DNA of 64,000 nt from Streptomyces sp. R44 (GTDB lineage: Bacteria; Actinomycetota; Actinomycetes; Streptomycetales; Streptomycetaceae). Location: NCBI RefSeq assembly GCF_041053105.1, contig NZ_CP163444.1, positions 1,922,001 through 1,986,000 on the forward strand. The letters are read 5' to 3'. Of the stretch, positions 16,579 to 26,251 are shown piece by piece (the stretch's first letter is position 1; each line of letters opens with the position of its first letter). The notes under the pieces were generated by a model. That model was not told the DNA's origin. It saw nothing but the letters and a program-made list of their open reading frames with translations, and made no database searches. The translations under genes and the position numbers were made by a program.

Positions 16579-16670
16579 TTCGGACGCCAGGGTCCGCCGG
16601 AGTGCCGCCGGTCACCGCCGATCGTGCCGCCCGCCCGGGGGGCTTGTCCACGTCGATCCTGCCCCGGCCA

Positions 16671-16881
16671 CCGCCCGTGTGGGCAATCGTCCCGCAGGGC
16701 GGGACGGGCGGGCACACGGGACGGCGCCTTCCCGCGGCGCCTCCGCGTTCCGCGCCTGGACCCGCACCGACCGTGGCGGCGCCCCGCCCGTGTGGGCAAT
16801 CGTCCCGCAGGGCGGGACGGGCGGGCACACGGGACGGCGCCTTCCCGCGGCGCCTCCGCGTTCCGCGCCCGGACCCGCACC
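16671..16881. repeat. tandem 98-bp repeat with nested palindromes
   Basis: Two copies (16671-16768 and 16784-16881) are offset by 113 bp and differ at one base by eye (16757 region, T versus C). Each contains a nested inverted repeat: outer CCCGTGTG/CACACGGG and inner CGTCCCGC/GCGGGACG. It resembles a dispersed intergenic element I recall from many Streptomyces genomes. Confidence 0.75.
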
Positions 16882-16959
16882 AGCAGTGACGGTGCACGTG
16901 GTGCGGGTTCAGGCGCGTAAGCCTCTGGCGCCGGCAGGGGCGCCGTTCCGTGTGCCCAC

Positions 16960-16997
16960 CCTCCCCCAAGCTCTCGGCTTCGCTCGAGCAGGGGGGA
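16960..16997. repeat. C/G-rich imperfect hairpin
   Basis: A run of C followed by AAGCTC pairs with GAGC and a run of G around a CTTCG-containing loop. Similar hairpins are scattered between Streptomyces genes. It could terminate weak readthrough toward the subtilase gene. Confidence 0.4.
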
Positions 16998-17191
16998 CCC
17001 CCACGCCCCTTGCGGAACGCATGCCCACAACGGCGGGAGCGCGGCCCACAACCGGGACGACCGCCGCCCCAGTAATTCCCCAGTAACGCCCCGCCCCTAC
17101 CGTCCCCGACCGAGCCCGCCCCACCGCACCCGGGCCCTGGGGGTGGTGGGGCGCCGGCTTCCCCCGTACCAGCGATGGAGGAGCCACCCAC

Positions 17192-19759
17192 ATGCACCCG
17201 CCCCGCTCACCGCTCCGGTCACCCCTCCGGCGCGGGACCACCGCCTGGGCCGCGGCCGCCGCCACCGCCACCGCCGCGGCCCTCCTCGCGGCGCCCGCCG
17301 CGACGGCGGCACCGGCCTCCGCACCGGCCTCTGCACCCGCCCCGCACGCCACCGTCGACCCCGGCGTCACCGCGACCGTCGACGCGGGCGGCGAGGCGAC
17401 GTTCTTCGTGGTCCTCGCCGAGCACGCCGACCTGACCCGGGCCCGTACCCAGCGCGGTCACGAGAAGAAGGCCCGGGCGGCCTTCGACGCCCTGCGCGCC
17501 GAGGCCGGCCGCAGCCAGGCCTCCCTCACCCGCTTCCTCGACCGGGCGAAGGTCGGCTACGAGTCGTACTGGATCGCCAACGCCGTCAAGGTCACCGGCG
17601 GCAAGGCCCTCGTCGAGCAGCTCGCCGCCCGCCCCGACGTGGCGGCCCTCCGCCAGGAGCGGCACTACACACTCGATGCCGTCGAGGAGACCGCGACCGC
17701 CGCCGAGGAGGCCGTGACCCCCGAATGGGGCATCAAGGACATCAAGGCCGACCAGGTCTGGTCGCAGTACGACAACCGCGGCGAGGGCATCGTCGTCGCG
17801 AACATCGACTCGGGCGTCCAGTTCGACCACCCCGCGCTGAAGGGCAACTACCGGGGCAACCTCGGCGACGGCACCTTCAGCCACGACTACAACTGGTACG
17901 ACCCGACCGGCCAGTGCACCGGCGGCACGCCCTGCGACAACAACGGCCACGGCACCCACACCATGGGCACCATCGCCGGCGCGAGCGGCATCGGCGTCGC
18001 CCCCGGCGCGAAGTGGATCGCCGCCAAGGGCTGCGAGGCCCGCAGCTGCTCCGACTCCTCGCTCCTCAGGTCGGGCCAGTGGATCCTCGCGCCGACCGAC
18101 CGCAACGGGCAGAACCCGCGCCCCGACCTCGCCCCGGACATCGTCAACAACTCCTGGGGCGGCGGGAACACCACCTTCTACCAGGACATCATCACCTCCT
18201 GGAACGCCGCCGGGATCTTCGAGGCCTTCGCGGCCGGCAACTCCGGCAACGGCGTCAGCTGCTCCACCACCGAGGCCCCCGGCGCCCAGGCCCCGGCCTA
18301 CGGCGTCGGCGCCTACGACGCGAACGGGAAGATCGCCGACTTCTCCGGCTTCGGCCCCTCCCTCGTCGACGGCTCGATGAAGCCGAACATCTCGGCCCCG
18401 GGCGTGAACGTCCGCTCCTCCTGGCCGGGCAGCGGCTACCGCGCGATCTCCGGTACGTCGATGGCGACCCCGCACGTCGCCGGCGCCGTCGCCCTGCTCT
18501 GGTCCTCGGCGCCCTCCCTCATCGGCGACATCGAGGCCACCCGGGCCGCCCTGAACGGTTCCGCCCGCGACGTCGACGACACCCACTGCGGCGGCACCGC
18601 GGCCGCCAACAACGTGTGGGGCGAGGGCAAGCTGGACGTCCTCGCCGCCGTGGACCGCGCCCCGCACACGGCGGCCACCGTCACCGGCACGGTCACCGAC
18701 CGCGCCACCGGCTCCCCGCTGACCGGGGTCACTGTCACGGCGACCGCCGAGGGGGCCAAGCGCACGGTGACCACCGACGCGGCCGGCGCCTACCGGCTGA
18801 CGCTCCCCGCCGGCACGTACACCCTCACCGCCCGCGGCTACGGCTACCGGGACCTCACCGAGAACGGCCTCACCGTCACCACCGGTCAGGCCCTCTCCCA
18901 CTCCCTCGCCCTGGACGCCGTCCCCGCGCACGCCGTCACCGGCACCGTCCTCGACGTCACCGGAAAGCCCCTGAAGGGCGCCACCGTCCGCTTCACGGAC
19001 GCGCCGCTCGGCCCGGTCGTCACCGACGCCTCCGGCGCCTTCCGCTTCCCGGCCGTGGCCGAGGGCTCCTTCACCCTCACCGCGACCCCGGCCGCGCCCG
19101 TCCTGTGCAACGGCGTCTCCACGACCGTCCTCGCGGTGGACGGCGACGAGAACGTGACGGCCGCGCTCCCCGCCCGTACCGACGCCTCCGGCAACGGCTG
19201 CCTGCCCGCCTCGTACGCCTGGACCACCGCGTCGACGAAGCTCGCGCTCTCCGGCGACGAGAACGCGAGGACGATCGCCCTGCCGTTCCCCGTCTCCTTC
19301 TACGGCGTCACGTACAGCCAGGCGAGCGTCACCACCAACGGCCTGGTCAACTTCCTGGCCCCGCGCCTCGGCGACTACGCCAACACCGCCCTGCCGTCCC
19401 CGGGCCAGCCGAACGGCATCCTCGCCGCCTACTGGGACGACCTGACCCTGGACGCCAAGTCGGCGGTCAGGACCGGGACCAGCGGGACCGCCGGGCAGCG
19501 CAGGTTCACGATCCTCTGGGAGAACGCGGCCTTCGCCGCCGACACCGGCAAGCGCGTCACCTTCGAGGCCGTCTTCGAGGAGGCGACCGGCGCGATCGTC
19601 CTGCAGTACCAGTCGATCGGCACCGACGCCCTGGAGGCCGGCGGCGGCGCGACCGTCGGCATCGAGAACCAGGCCGGGACGGACGCCCTGCAGTACTCCT
19701 TCAACGAGCCGGTCCTGAAGGACCGTTCGGCCCTCCGCATCTTCCCGAAGGCGGCGTGA
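17192..19759 (+). CDS. secreted S8 subtilisin-like protease with carboxypeptidase-regulatory-like domains
   Basis: 855 residues. A long signal peptide ends near PAATAAPA; an inhibitor-I9-like propeptide follows (FFVVLAEHADLTRA); then the peptidase with Asp in NIDSGVQFDH (D206), His in NGHGTHTMG (H253) and Ser in GTSMATPHV (S423). Two beta-sandwich repeats of the carboxypeptidase-regulatory type (GTVTDRATGSPLTGVTV and GTVLDVTGKPLKGATV) and a C-terminal beta-rich domain complete it. SD GGAGG lies 12 bp before the ATG. Its stop overlaps the start of the next secreted protein gene by one base, implying co-secretion. Probably a nutritional or developmental protease. Confidence 0.92.
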   Translation: MHPPRSPLRSPLRRGTTAWAAAAATATAAALLAAPAATAAPASAPASAPAPHATVDPGVTATVDAGGEATFFVVLAEHADLTRARTQRGHEKKARAAFDALRAEAGRSQASLTRFLDRAKVGYESYWIANAVKVTGGKALVEQLAARPDVAALRQERHYTLDAVEETATAAEEAVTPEWGIKDIKADQVWSQYDNRGEGIVVANIDSGVQFDHPALKGNYRGNLGDGTFSHDYNWYDPTGQCTGGTPCDNNGHGTHTMGTIAGASGIGVAPGAKWIAAKGCEARSCSDSSLLRSGQWILAPTDRNGQNPRPDLAPDIVNNSWGGGNTTFYQDIITSWNAAGIFEAFAAGNSGNGVSCSTTEAPGAQAPAYGVGAYDANGKIADFSGFGPSLVDGSMKPNISAPGVNVRSSWPGSGYRAISGTSMATPHVAGAVALLWSSAPSLIGDIEATRAALNGSARDVDDTHCGGTAAANNVWGEGKLDVLAAVDRAPHTAATVTGTVTDRATGSPLTGVTVTATAEGAKRTVTTDAAGAYRLTLPAGTYTLTARGYGYRDLTENGLTVTTGQALSHSLALDAVPAHAVTGTVLDVTGKPLKGATVRFTDAPLGPVVTDASGAFRFPAVAEGSFTLTATPAAPVLCNGVSTTVLAVDGDENVTAALPARTDASGNGCLPASYAWTTASTKLALSGDENARTIALPFPVSFYGVTYSQASVTTNGLVNFLAPRLGDYANTALPSPGQPNGILAAYWDDLTLDAKSAVRTGTSGTAGQRRFTILWENAAFAADTGKRVTFEAVFEEATGAIVLQYQSIGTDALEAGGGATVGIENQAGTDALQYSFNEPVLKDRSALRIFPKAA

Positions 19760-22623
19760 TGACCCACCGTTCCCGGCGCGGCGTACGCCTCGCCTCCGCC
19801 CTCGTCGCGGCGGGCCTCGCCCTCACCGCGCTCCCCGCCACCGCCGCCCACGCGGTCGACGGTCCCGTCGCCCCCGACGGCGCGCGCATCCTCACCGACG
19901 CGCAGGCCGACACCCTGGAGCAGCGCGCCGAGGCCCCGCGGCGCCTGGACGTCACCCCTCAGGACGAGCAGCCCGCCGCGCCCCTGGCGACCGGGACCCA
20001 GGACACGTCGGCCTCCGGTGTGAGCATCACCCAGACCTCCGCCCTGGAGACCTACCGGGGCCAGGCGGACACGGCCCAGCTCGACGGCGGGCACGGCGAC
20101 TTCCTCGCCGTGCACAGCCTCGGCACCGTCACCCGGCTCGCCGCGGACGGCCGCACGGTCTGGAAGCGGGACAACGCCTCGCTCTACGCCGACTGGCGGG
20201 TCACCCACATCCGTCCGTGGCAGACCGAGCCCTACCCGGCGCGGATCACCACCGGCTTCCACGCCAACAGCCCCTTCGCCGACAGCTCCGACCGGGGCTG
20301 GGCGCAGGGCGACCTCACCGGCGACGGCGTCGCGGACGTCGTCTTCACCGCCGACGTCGGCACCAGCCCGTACCGCCCCTTCACCTCCCCCGGCTCGCCG
20401 CTCACCACGGGCACCTTCGTCACCGTCCTCGACGGCGCCACCGGCCGGACGCTGTGGTCGAAGCTCTTCGCCGACGCCCAGCAGGTCACGCTCGTGGGCG
20501 GCACCCTGCTCGTCGGCGACCAGCCCTCGACCAACCTCAACTCGGCGAAGGACGCCACCGCGTCGCTCCAGGCCTTCCGCTTCTCGTACGACGGCACGAA
20601 GCTCTCCCCGTCGGCGGTCTGGACGTACGGGACGGGGCAGCGCAACGGCCGGTGGGGTTCCACCCTCCCCCTCGGGGACGGGCGCGTCGCGGTCTCCTGG
20701 TACGTGAAGAAGACGGCGACGACCCCCGCCACGGGCCGCACCCTCGTCCTCGACACGGCCGACGGCTCGGTCGAGTGGCGGACGGACAACGACCTGTACT
20801 CCCGCCAGCTGGCCTACGACCCGGCCCGCCGGCGTCTGGTCGCCCTGGAGCAGGCGGACTACCGGGACGGCGTACGGTACGAACTCGCCGGCTACGACCC
20901 CGCCGACGGCACCCGCACCACCCTCGACACCCGGGTCAACGCGCTCGGGATCGGGCTGCGGATCGGGCAGCTGCGCGGGGACGCGGCGCCGGAGTACGCG
21001 ATCAGCGAGTCGACCCTCGACGAGTACCTGTTCGTCAACACCGCGACCGTCCGCGCCCTGGACGGCGGCGACGCGGCCGAACTGTGGTCCCACACGGTGA
21101 AGCGCGGCGCGGACAACGCCAAGGACGGCGACTCCGCGCTCGGTCTGAAGATCGTCGACGGCAAGGTCCTCGCCTCCTACTTCACCACGGAGGGCACGGA
21201 GACCGCGGCCAACCCGGGCGGCACCCGTTACGGCACCCTGGCCGCGCTGGGCGGCCGGGACGGGGCGGTGCGCTGGCAGCACCGGGGCGCGGACGCCTCC
21301 CCGATCTACGCCCAGCCGTACCGCGAGGGCGACGAGTGGCGGGTCCGGACCGTCGACAACGAGCAGAACGTCCGCTCGTACGGGCTCGGCAGCGGGCGGC
21401 AGACCTCCGTCACCCCGCTCCAGGCGAACCTGTCCACGGGCCTCGCGGCCGATGTGAACGGCGACGGGCGCAAGGACGTGATCGTCGGCGGCCAGTCCCA
21501 GGGCCTGTGGGCCTACGACGGCCCTTCGCTCGCCTCCGGGAAGCCCCGGATGCTGTGGCGGACGACCCTGCCGGGCTCCGTGCAGGGTGACATCCGGATC
21601 GCCGACACCGACGGCGACGGCCGGCGTGACGAGCTCGTCGTCGCGGCGGACACGGCGGCGGTGGTCGTCGACTCCGGCACCGGCCGGGTCCGCAGGACGA
21701 TCGACGGCCGGGGGCGGTTCGTCCGCTCGGTGACGGTCGGGGACCTCGACGGGGACGGCGACGACGAGATCCTCGTCCCGACCGACGCGGTGCGCGCCTA
21801 CTCCGGTGACGGGCACGCGCTCTGGGAGTACGCGCCCGCGTCCGGCCTGGCCTTCTCCGACCTCGCCGTCGCGGAGGGCAAGGTCCTCGGCTCGTACCAG
21901 ACGCGCGGGGTCGTCGACGGGACCGCCGTGGTCGGCGGCACGGCGCTCGACGCCCGTACCGGCAAGGTCCTCTGGTCGGCGGACCCGACCTGGACCGGCG
22001 ACCCGGACACGAAGGTCTACGCGGCGCAGCTCTACCACGGCGTGTACGCCTCGCCGACCGTCCCGTACGCGGACGGGCACGCGGCCGTGTACTCCTGGAT
22101 CGTGAAGGAGGGCGCCTTCTGGAGCACCTACTTCGAGTTCCGTGACCTGCGCACCGGGCAGGTCGTGCACACCTCGACCGGCGGCGGCGCCTGGACGGTC
22201 GGCAACTGGTTCACCGGCGACGAGGGCCTCGTCCTCGCCGGTACGGCCTCGCTGCGGACCTTCGCCAAGGACGGCCAGGAGTACGGGATCTACACCCTGC
22301 CGACCCTGCACCGGGCGGAGTTCGCGACCGGTCCCGGCGGCCGGCGGCTGATCGTCGGCGGCACCGAGGGCGCGGCCTATGTCTGGGACCCGGCGGTGCT
22401 CACCGCCGGCGACAACTACCCCGACCATCTGACCAGGCTGAACGGGTACGCGACGCAGAACCTGGTCGTCGCGGACCTCGACGGCGACGGGGTGGACGAG
22501 ATCGTCGGCCTGGGCAAGGACGACACGGGCTTCGACCGGACGATCGAACTGTCCGGCGGACGCTATCTGCTGTCGGACGACTCGATGCACGGCTTGCTGA
22601 CGGGCCGCCTGACCGCCCAGTAG
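19759..22623 (+). CDS. secreted FG-GAP/PQQ-like beta-propeller protein
   Basis: 954 residues. Signal peptide (LASALVAAGLALTALPATAAHA), then a propeller built from repeats with calcium-binding DxDGDGxxD loops: DLTGDGVADV, DVNGDGRKDV, DTDGDGRRDEL, DLDGDGDDEI and DLDGDGVDEI. PQQ-like blade motifs such as DGATGRTLWSK and DARTGKVLWSA also appear. No catalytic residues recognised; such proteins bind ligands or stabilise partners outside the cell. Translation is coupled to the protease by a TGATG junction, suggesting that the two act together. Followed by a terminator. Confidence 0.85.
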   Translation: MTHRSRRGVRLASALVAAGLALTALPATAAHAVDGPVAPDGARILTDAQADTLEQRAEAPRRLDVTPQDEQPAAPLATGTQDTSASGVSITQTSALETYRGQADTAQLDGGHGDFLAVHSLGTVTRLAADGRTVWKRDNASLYADWRVTHIRPWQTEPYPARITTGFHANSPFADSSDRGWAQGDLTGDGVADVVFTADVGTSPYRPFTSPGSPLTTGTFVTVLDGATGRTLWSKLFADAQQVTLVGGTLLVGDQPSTNLNSAKDATASLQAFRFSYDGTKLSPSAVWTYGTGQRNGRWGSTLPLGDGRVAVSWYVKKTATTPATGRTLVLDTADGSVEWRTDNDLYSRQLAYDPARRRLVALEQADYRDGVRYELAGYDPADGTRTTLDTRVNALGIGLRIGQLRGDAAPEYAISESTLDEYLFVNTATVRALDGGDAAELWSHTVKRGADNAKDGDSALGLKIVDGKVLASYFTTEGTETAANPGGTRYGTLAALGGRDGAVRWQHRGADASPIYAQPYREGDEWRVRTVDNEQNVRSYGLGSGRQTSVTPLQANLSTGLAADVNGDGRKDVIVGGQSQGLWAYDGPSLASGKPRMLWRTTLPGSVQGDIRIADTDGDGRRDELVVAADTAAVVVDSGTGRVRRTIDGRGRFVRSVTVGDLDGDGDDEILVPTDAVRAYSGDGHALWEYAPASGLAFSDLAVAEGKVLGSYQTRGVVDGTAVVGGTALDARTGKVLWSADPTWTGDPDTKVYAAQLYHGVYASPTVPYADGHAAVYSWIVKEGAFWSTYFEFRDLRTGQVVHTSTGGGAWTVGNWFTGDEGLVLAGTASLRTFAKDGQEYGIYTLPTLHRAEFATGPGGRRLIVGGTEGAAYVWDPAVLTAGDNYPDHLTRLNGYATQNLVVADLDGDGVDEIVGLGKDDTGFDRTIELSGGRYLLSDDSMHGLLTGRLTAQ

Positions 22624-22640
22624 CCCGCCGATGCCCCGAG

Positions 22641-22669
22641 ACCCCCGCCCGCACCCACCGGGCGGGGGT
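22641..22669 (+). terminator. hairpin terminator
   Basis: ACCCCCGCCCG pairs perfectly with CGGGCGGGGGT across a 7-nt loop, 18 bp after the propeller gene stop. No clear U-tract. Confidence 0.75.
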
Positions 22670-22731
22670 TCCCGCCTTCTCTGGACCGCGCCATTCCGTT
22701 TCAGGGGGCACCCATTACAGTGGGCGCCCTC

Positions 22732-25700
22732 ATGAGCGCAGACATACCAGCGGGCGCACCTCCGGTGCTGCGGGTGCATCTCCTCGGCGGGTTCCGGGTG
22801 GACCGGGACGGCGGGCCGCCGCTCTCCGAGCGGTGGCCGCGCCCGAGCGCCCGGACACTGGTGAAGCTGCTCGCGGTCTCCCCCGGGCACAGTCTCCACC
22901 GTGAGCAGGCGCTGGAGATCTGCTGGCCGGACGCGGATCCGCAGGCCGCGCTGGGCAGTCTGCGGGTGGCGCTCCACGCGGCCCGCCGGGCGATCGAACC
23001 CGAGCTGGCACCCCGGGCGGCGTCCTCCTATCTGACGGGCGAGGGCGCGCTGCTCCGCCTCGATCCGCGGACGGTACGGATCGACGCCGACGAGGCCGAG
23101 GCCCTCGCGGAGGCGGCGCTCGCCGACGGCGGGCGCGCCGGACTCGCGGCCGCCGTCGAGGCGTTCACGGGCGACCTGCTGCCCGAGGACCGGTACGCGC
23201 CCTGGGCGGAGGTCCGCCGCGAGCGGCTGACCGCCCTGCGGGAACGCACCCTGGTCGCCCTGGCCGCCGCCCATCTGGCGGCCGACTGCCCCGAGGAGGC
23301 GGTGGCGGTGGCCGAGCAGGTGCTGGTGGCGGCCCCCGCCGAGGAGGAGGCGCACCGGCTCCTGATCGAGGCGTACGTCCGGCAGGGGCTGCGCCGCCGG
23401 GCGGTCGCCCAGTACCACCTGTGCCGGGAGGCGCTGGACGCGGAGTTCGGCGTGCGGCCCGGTCCCGAGACCGAGCGGCTGCACCGGGCGGCGCTCGCCA
23501 CCACCCCGCCGGCCTCCCGGTCGGTGGGGCCCACGCTGCCGGCCGTGGTGCGCCGTCCGCCAGGCACTCCGCTGCGCGGCCGTGACGAGCTCCTCGCCCG
23601 GCTGCTCGCCGCCGGCTCCCCGCCCGTACTCCTGCTCACCGGGGAGGCCGGGCTCGGCAAGACGCGGCTGGCCGGGGAGGTGGCCCGGCGGGCGGCCGCC
23701 GAGGGTACGGCCGTGCTGTGGGGGGCGGGCCACGACGCGGAGGGGCACACGCCGTACGGTCCGTTCGCCGAGGCGTTGGACGGCTGGCTCGCCGGCCGGC
23801 CGACGGCGGAGCGGGCCAGGACGGGGGCGGAGTATCCCGAACTGGCGGCGCTCCTGCCGTCCTTGGGGCGGGTGCCCGCCGGGAGTGGGCGCAGTCCCGA
23901 GGAGGAGCGGGACCGGCTGTTCCGGGCGACGGCGGGGCTGCTCGGTGAACTTGCGGCGGAGCGGCCCGTGATGGTGGTGCTGGACGACCTTCACGCGGGG
24001 GACGCGGGCTCGTTCCAGCTCCTCGGCCATCTTGCCCGCCGGGCCCGGGAGTCCGGAAGGGCTTGGCGATTTCTCGCCACTGTGCGCCCGGAGGAACTTC
24101 CCGCCGCCGACCCGCGCCGCCAGGTCCTCGACCTGCTGGTCCGCCAGTCGCTCGCGGGCGCGGTCGAACTCCCCCGGCTCTCCCGCGAGGCCTGTATGGC
24201 CCTGACGGCCGACGCCCTGGGCACCGGAAGCCCCGTCCCCGAGCGGGTGTGGGAACTGTCCCTCGGCAATCCGCTGTTCGCCCTCGAACTCGCGCGTGCG
24301 GTCCGGGACGGAGACGGCCGGGCCGGTGCCCCCGAGGGCGTGCGCCAGCTGGTGGCCGAGCGCCTCGCCCGGCTCGCCCCCGCGGCCCGCCGCGTGGTCG
24401 ACGCGGTCGCGGTCGCCGGTCAGGACGCGGCCCTCACCGAAGTGCTCGACGTGGCCCGGCGCGGCGGCCATCCGCGGCTCTCCGCCGCGGAGGCCACGGA
24501 GGCCGTGGAGGCGGCCGTCGCCGCCTCCGTGGTCGAGGAGCGGCAGGTGGTCTCCGAGGGCCGGCCGGTCGCCGGACTCGCCTTCCGTCACCCGCTGGTG
24601 CGGCTCACCTGCTACGAGGGCCTGTCGGCGGCCCGGCGCCGGCTGCTGCACTCGGCGTACGCGGAGGCCGTGCTCCGCCGCCGCCCGGAGGCCGTGGACA
24701 CACTGGCCGCCCATCTGGCCCGGGCGGACGACCCGCGCGCCACCGGCTATCTGCGGCAGGCCGCGGAGCGGGCGGCCGCGCTCTACGCCAATGACACGGC
24801 CGACCGCTACTACGCCGAACTCACCGACCGGCTCGACGCCCTGGCCGCCGACTCCGCGCGGGCCCGGATCGACCGCAGCGCCGTGCTGCGCCGGCTCGGC
24901 CGGTTCGACGAGGCGGCGCGGCTGCTCGGCGAGGCGCTGGAGGAGCTGGGCCGGCGCGGGGACGCGGACGGCCGCGTCCTGGCGGCGGCGCGGCTCGCGG
25001 AGCTCATGCCGAAGACGCGGGGCACGGAGGAAGGCTTCCGGCTGCTCGACTCCTGCCCGCCCGGTCCGGACACCCCGGCCGCGGTGGCGAGCGCCCACCA
25101 TCTGTCCCGCGGGGTGCTGTGCTTCGTCGCGGGCCGGTACGAGGAGGGGGTCGCCGCCGCGCGGGCCGCGGAGGACGCGGCGCAGGCGGTGACGGGAGCG
25201 GAGCGGCGCGGGCTGCTCGCCAGGGCCCTCGCGGCGCAGGCGACCTCGCTGGGTCTCGCGGGCCGCTTCGGGCAGGCGGGGCCGGTCGCGGACCGGGCGC
25301 TGCCGCACGCGGAGGCGTACGGCGATCCGCAGTTGCTCGCCTCGGTGCTCTCGGTGCTGCGCGAGACGGCCCGGCGGGCGGGGCGGCTGCGGGAGGCGAT
25401 CGACACGGGCCGCCGGGCGCTCACGCTCGCGGAGCGCTCGGGCGACGCGACGGCGACGGTCTTCGAACGGGCGAACCTCGCGGAGCTCCACCTTCTCGTG
25501 GAGGAGGTGGAGGAGGCGCGCGAGCTGGCGGAGACGGCGGTGCGGGACACCGGTTCGCACGCCGGGTGGTGCGCACCGTATGCCCTGGTGGCGCTCGCCC
25601 GGGTACGGATGCGGGCGGCCGAGCCCGGCGGCGGCGACCTGCTCGATCCGGCCGAGCGGACGGCCCGGGCCCAGGGGGACCACCAGGCCGGGTACGAGGT

Positions 25701-26079
25701 GCGGTCCGCGCGCGCCGAACTCGCCGTGCGGGAGGGCAGGCCCGAGGAGGCGCTGCGGCTGCTCGCGGACTGCCGGGAGACCGGTGCCGCGCATCTGACG
25801 GCCTGGGCGCTCCTCGCGTGCGGCCGGGCCGCGGAGGCCGCCGGGGCGGCGGGCGGCGAGGTGGAGCGCGCGGAGCGGGCCGGGGAGCGGCTGGCGGAGA
25901 CGGAAGCCCGTACGGCACACGCCGCCGCGCTCGCGGCGCTGGGCCGCGAGCGGGAGGCGGCGGCCGGTTTCGACCGGGCGACGGCCCTGGCGGAGTCCCT
26001 GCCGTATCCGGCGGGGGCGCGCCGGGTGGCGTGGGCCCGTGGGGTGAGGTGGGCGGACGGGGCACCCGGGATGGTCTGA
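22732..26079 (+). CDS. BTAD/AAA ATPase/TPR regulator (large SARP-like)
   Basis: 1115 residues. A winged-helix DNA-binding domain (LRVHLLGGFRVDRDG and RPSARTLVKLLA) and a bacterial transcriptional activation domain fill residues 1-250. An NTPase follows with Walker A GEAGLGKTRL (about 304) and Walker B MVVLDDLH (about 413), then a long Ala-rich TPR-like helical array. No C-terminal LuxR domain is present, so DNA binding must be N-terminal. A TACAGT -10 element (22716-22721) overlaps a possible GTG start at 22720, so I prefer the ATG at 22732; AGGGGG 11 bp before the GTG keeps the alternative open. It is not next to a biosynthetic cluster, and its target is unknown. Confidence 0.87.
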   Translation: MSADIPAGAPPVLRVHLLGGFRVDRDGGPPLSERWPRPSARTLVKLLAVSPGHSLHREQALEICWPDADPQAALGSLRVALHAARRAIEPELAPRAASSYLTGEGALLRLDPRTVRIDADEAEALAEAALADGGRAGLAAAVEAFTGDLLPEDRYAPWAEVRRERLTALRERTLVALAAAHLAADCPEEAVAVAEQVLVAAPAEEEAHRLLIEAYVRQGLRRRAVAQYHLCREALDAEFGVRPGPETERLHRAALATTPPASRSVGPTLPAVVRRPPGTPLRGRDELLARLLAAGSPPVLLLTGEAGLGKTRLAGEVARRAAAEGTAVLWGAGHDAEGHTPYGPFAEALDGWLAGRPTAERARTGAEYPELAALLPSLGRVPAGSGRSPEEERDRLFRATAGLLGELAAERPVMVVLDDLHAGDAGSFQLLGHLARRARESGRAWRFLATVRPEELPAADPRRQVLDLLVRQSLAGAVELPRLSREACMALTADALGTGSPVPERVWELSLGNPLFALELARAVRDGDGRAGAPEGVRQLVAERLARLAPAARRVVDAVAVAGQDAALTEVLDVARRGGHPRLSAAEATEAVEAAVAASVVEERQVVSEGRPVAGLAFRHPLVRLTCYEGLSAARRRLLHSAYAEAVLRRRPEAVDTLAAHLARADDPRATGYLRQAAERAAALYANDTADRYYAELTDRLDALAADSARARIDRSAVLRRLGRFDEAARLLGEALEELGRRGDADGRVLAAARLAELMPKTRGTEEGFRLLDSCPPGPDTPAAVASAHHLSRGVLCFVAGRYEEGVAAARAAEDAAQAVTGAERRGLLARALAAQATSLGLAGRFGQAGPVADRALPHAEAYGDPQLLASVLSVLRETARRAGRLREAIDTGRRALTLAERSGDATATVFERANLAELHLLVEEVEEARELAETAVRDTGSHAGWCAPYALVALARVRMRAAEPGGGDLLDPAERTARAQGDHQAGYEVRSARAELAVREGRPEEALRLLADCRETGAAHLTAWALLACGRAAEAAGAAGGEVERAERAGERLAETEARTAHAAALAALGREREAAAGFDRATALAESLPYPAGARRVAWARGVRWADGAPGMV

Positions 26080-26086
26080 CCTCGCA

Positions 26087-26132
26087 CACGCCCCGGCCGA
26101 CGGAGCGGCTCGATTCCGTCGGCCGGGGCGTG
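26087..26132 (+). terminator. strong hairpin terminator
   Basis: An 18-bp perfect stem (26087-26104 with 26115-26132) and a 10-nt loop immediately after the regulator stop codon. No U-tract, as is common in Streptomyces. Confidence 0.85.
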
Positions 26133-26250
26133 GGTTCGTGGGCGGGGTGGTCGGTCCGGGGGCGGGGGGTTTCGGCCCGTGGGCGGGGGGTCGGTCCGTG
26201 GGCTGAGGTTCGGTCCGTGGGCGGGGGGGGGGGTCGCTCCGTGGGCCTCG
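26130..26250. repeat. degenerate G-rich tandem repeat with an 11-G run
   Basis: Degenerate copies of a GGTCGGTCCGTGGGCGGGG-like unit fill the gap between the convergent regulator and sortase genes and end in eleven consecutive G (26223-26233). The tract has strong G-quadruplex potential and is prone to length change. Confidence 0.7.
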
Positions 26251-26251
26251 G

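Larger units (their letters stand above)
16523..17191. other. 669-bp gene-free region
   Basis: Contains the operator-like palindrome at 16562-16578, two copies of a 98-bp repeat (16671-16768, 16784-16881), a C/G-rich hairpin (about 16960-16997), a CCAGTAA direct repeat (17069-17085) of unknown meaning, and the SD GGAGG for the subtilase gene. Apparent ORFs across the repeats are products of base composition and show no family features. Confidence 0.75.

Noticed and set aside
14031..17051. A 1006-codon minus-strand frame joining the alcohol dehydrogenase to upstream sequence
   Set aside because: Upstream of residue ~650 it is Arg/Pro-rich nonsense antiparallel in frame to the ALDH gene; the ADH begins at the GTG at 15110.
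16600..17090. Several ORFs on both strands in the repeat region
   Set aside because: They run across the duplicated 98-bp element, have no start signals or family features, and repeat the same peptide twice.
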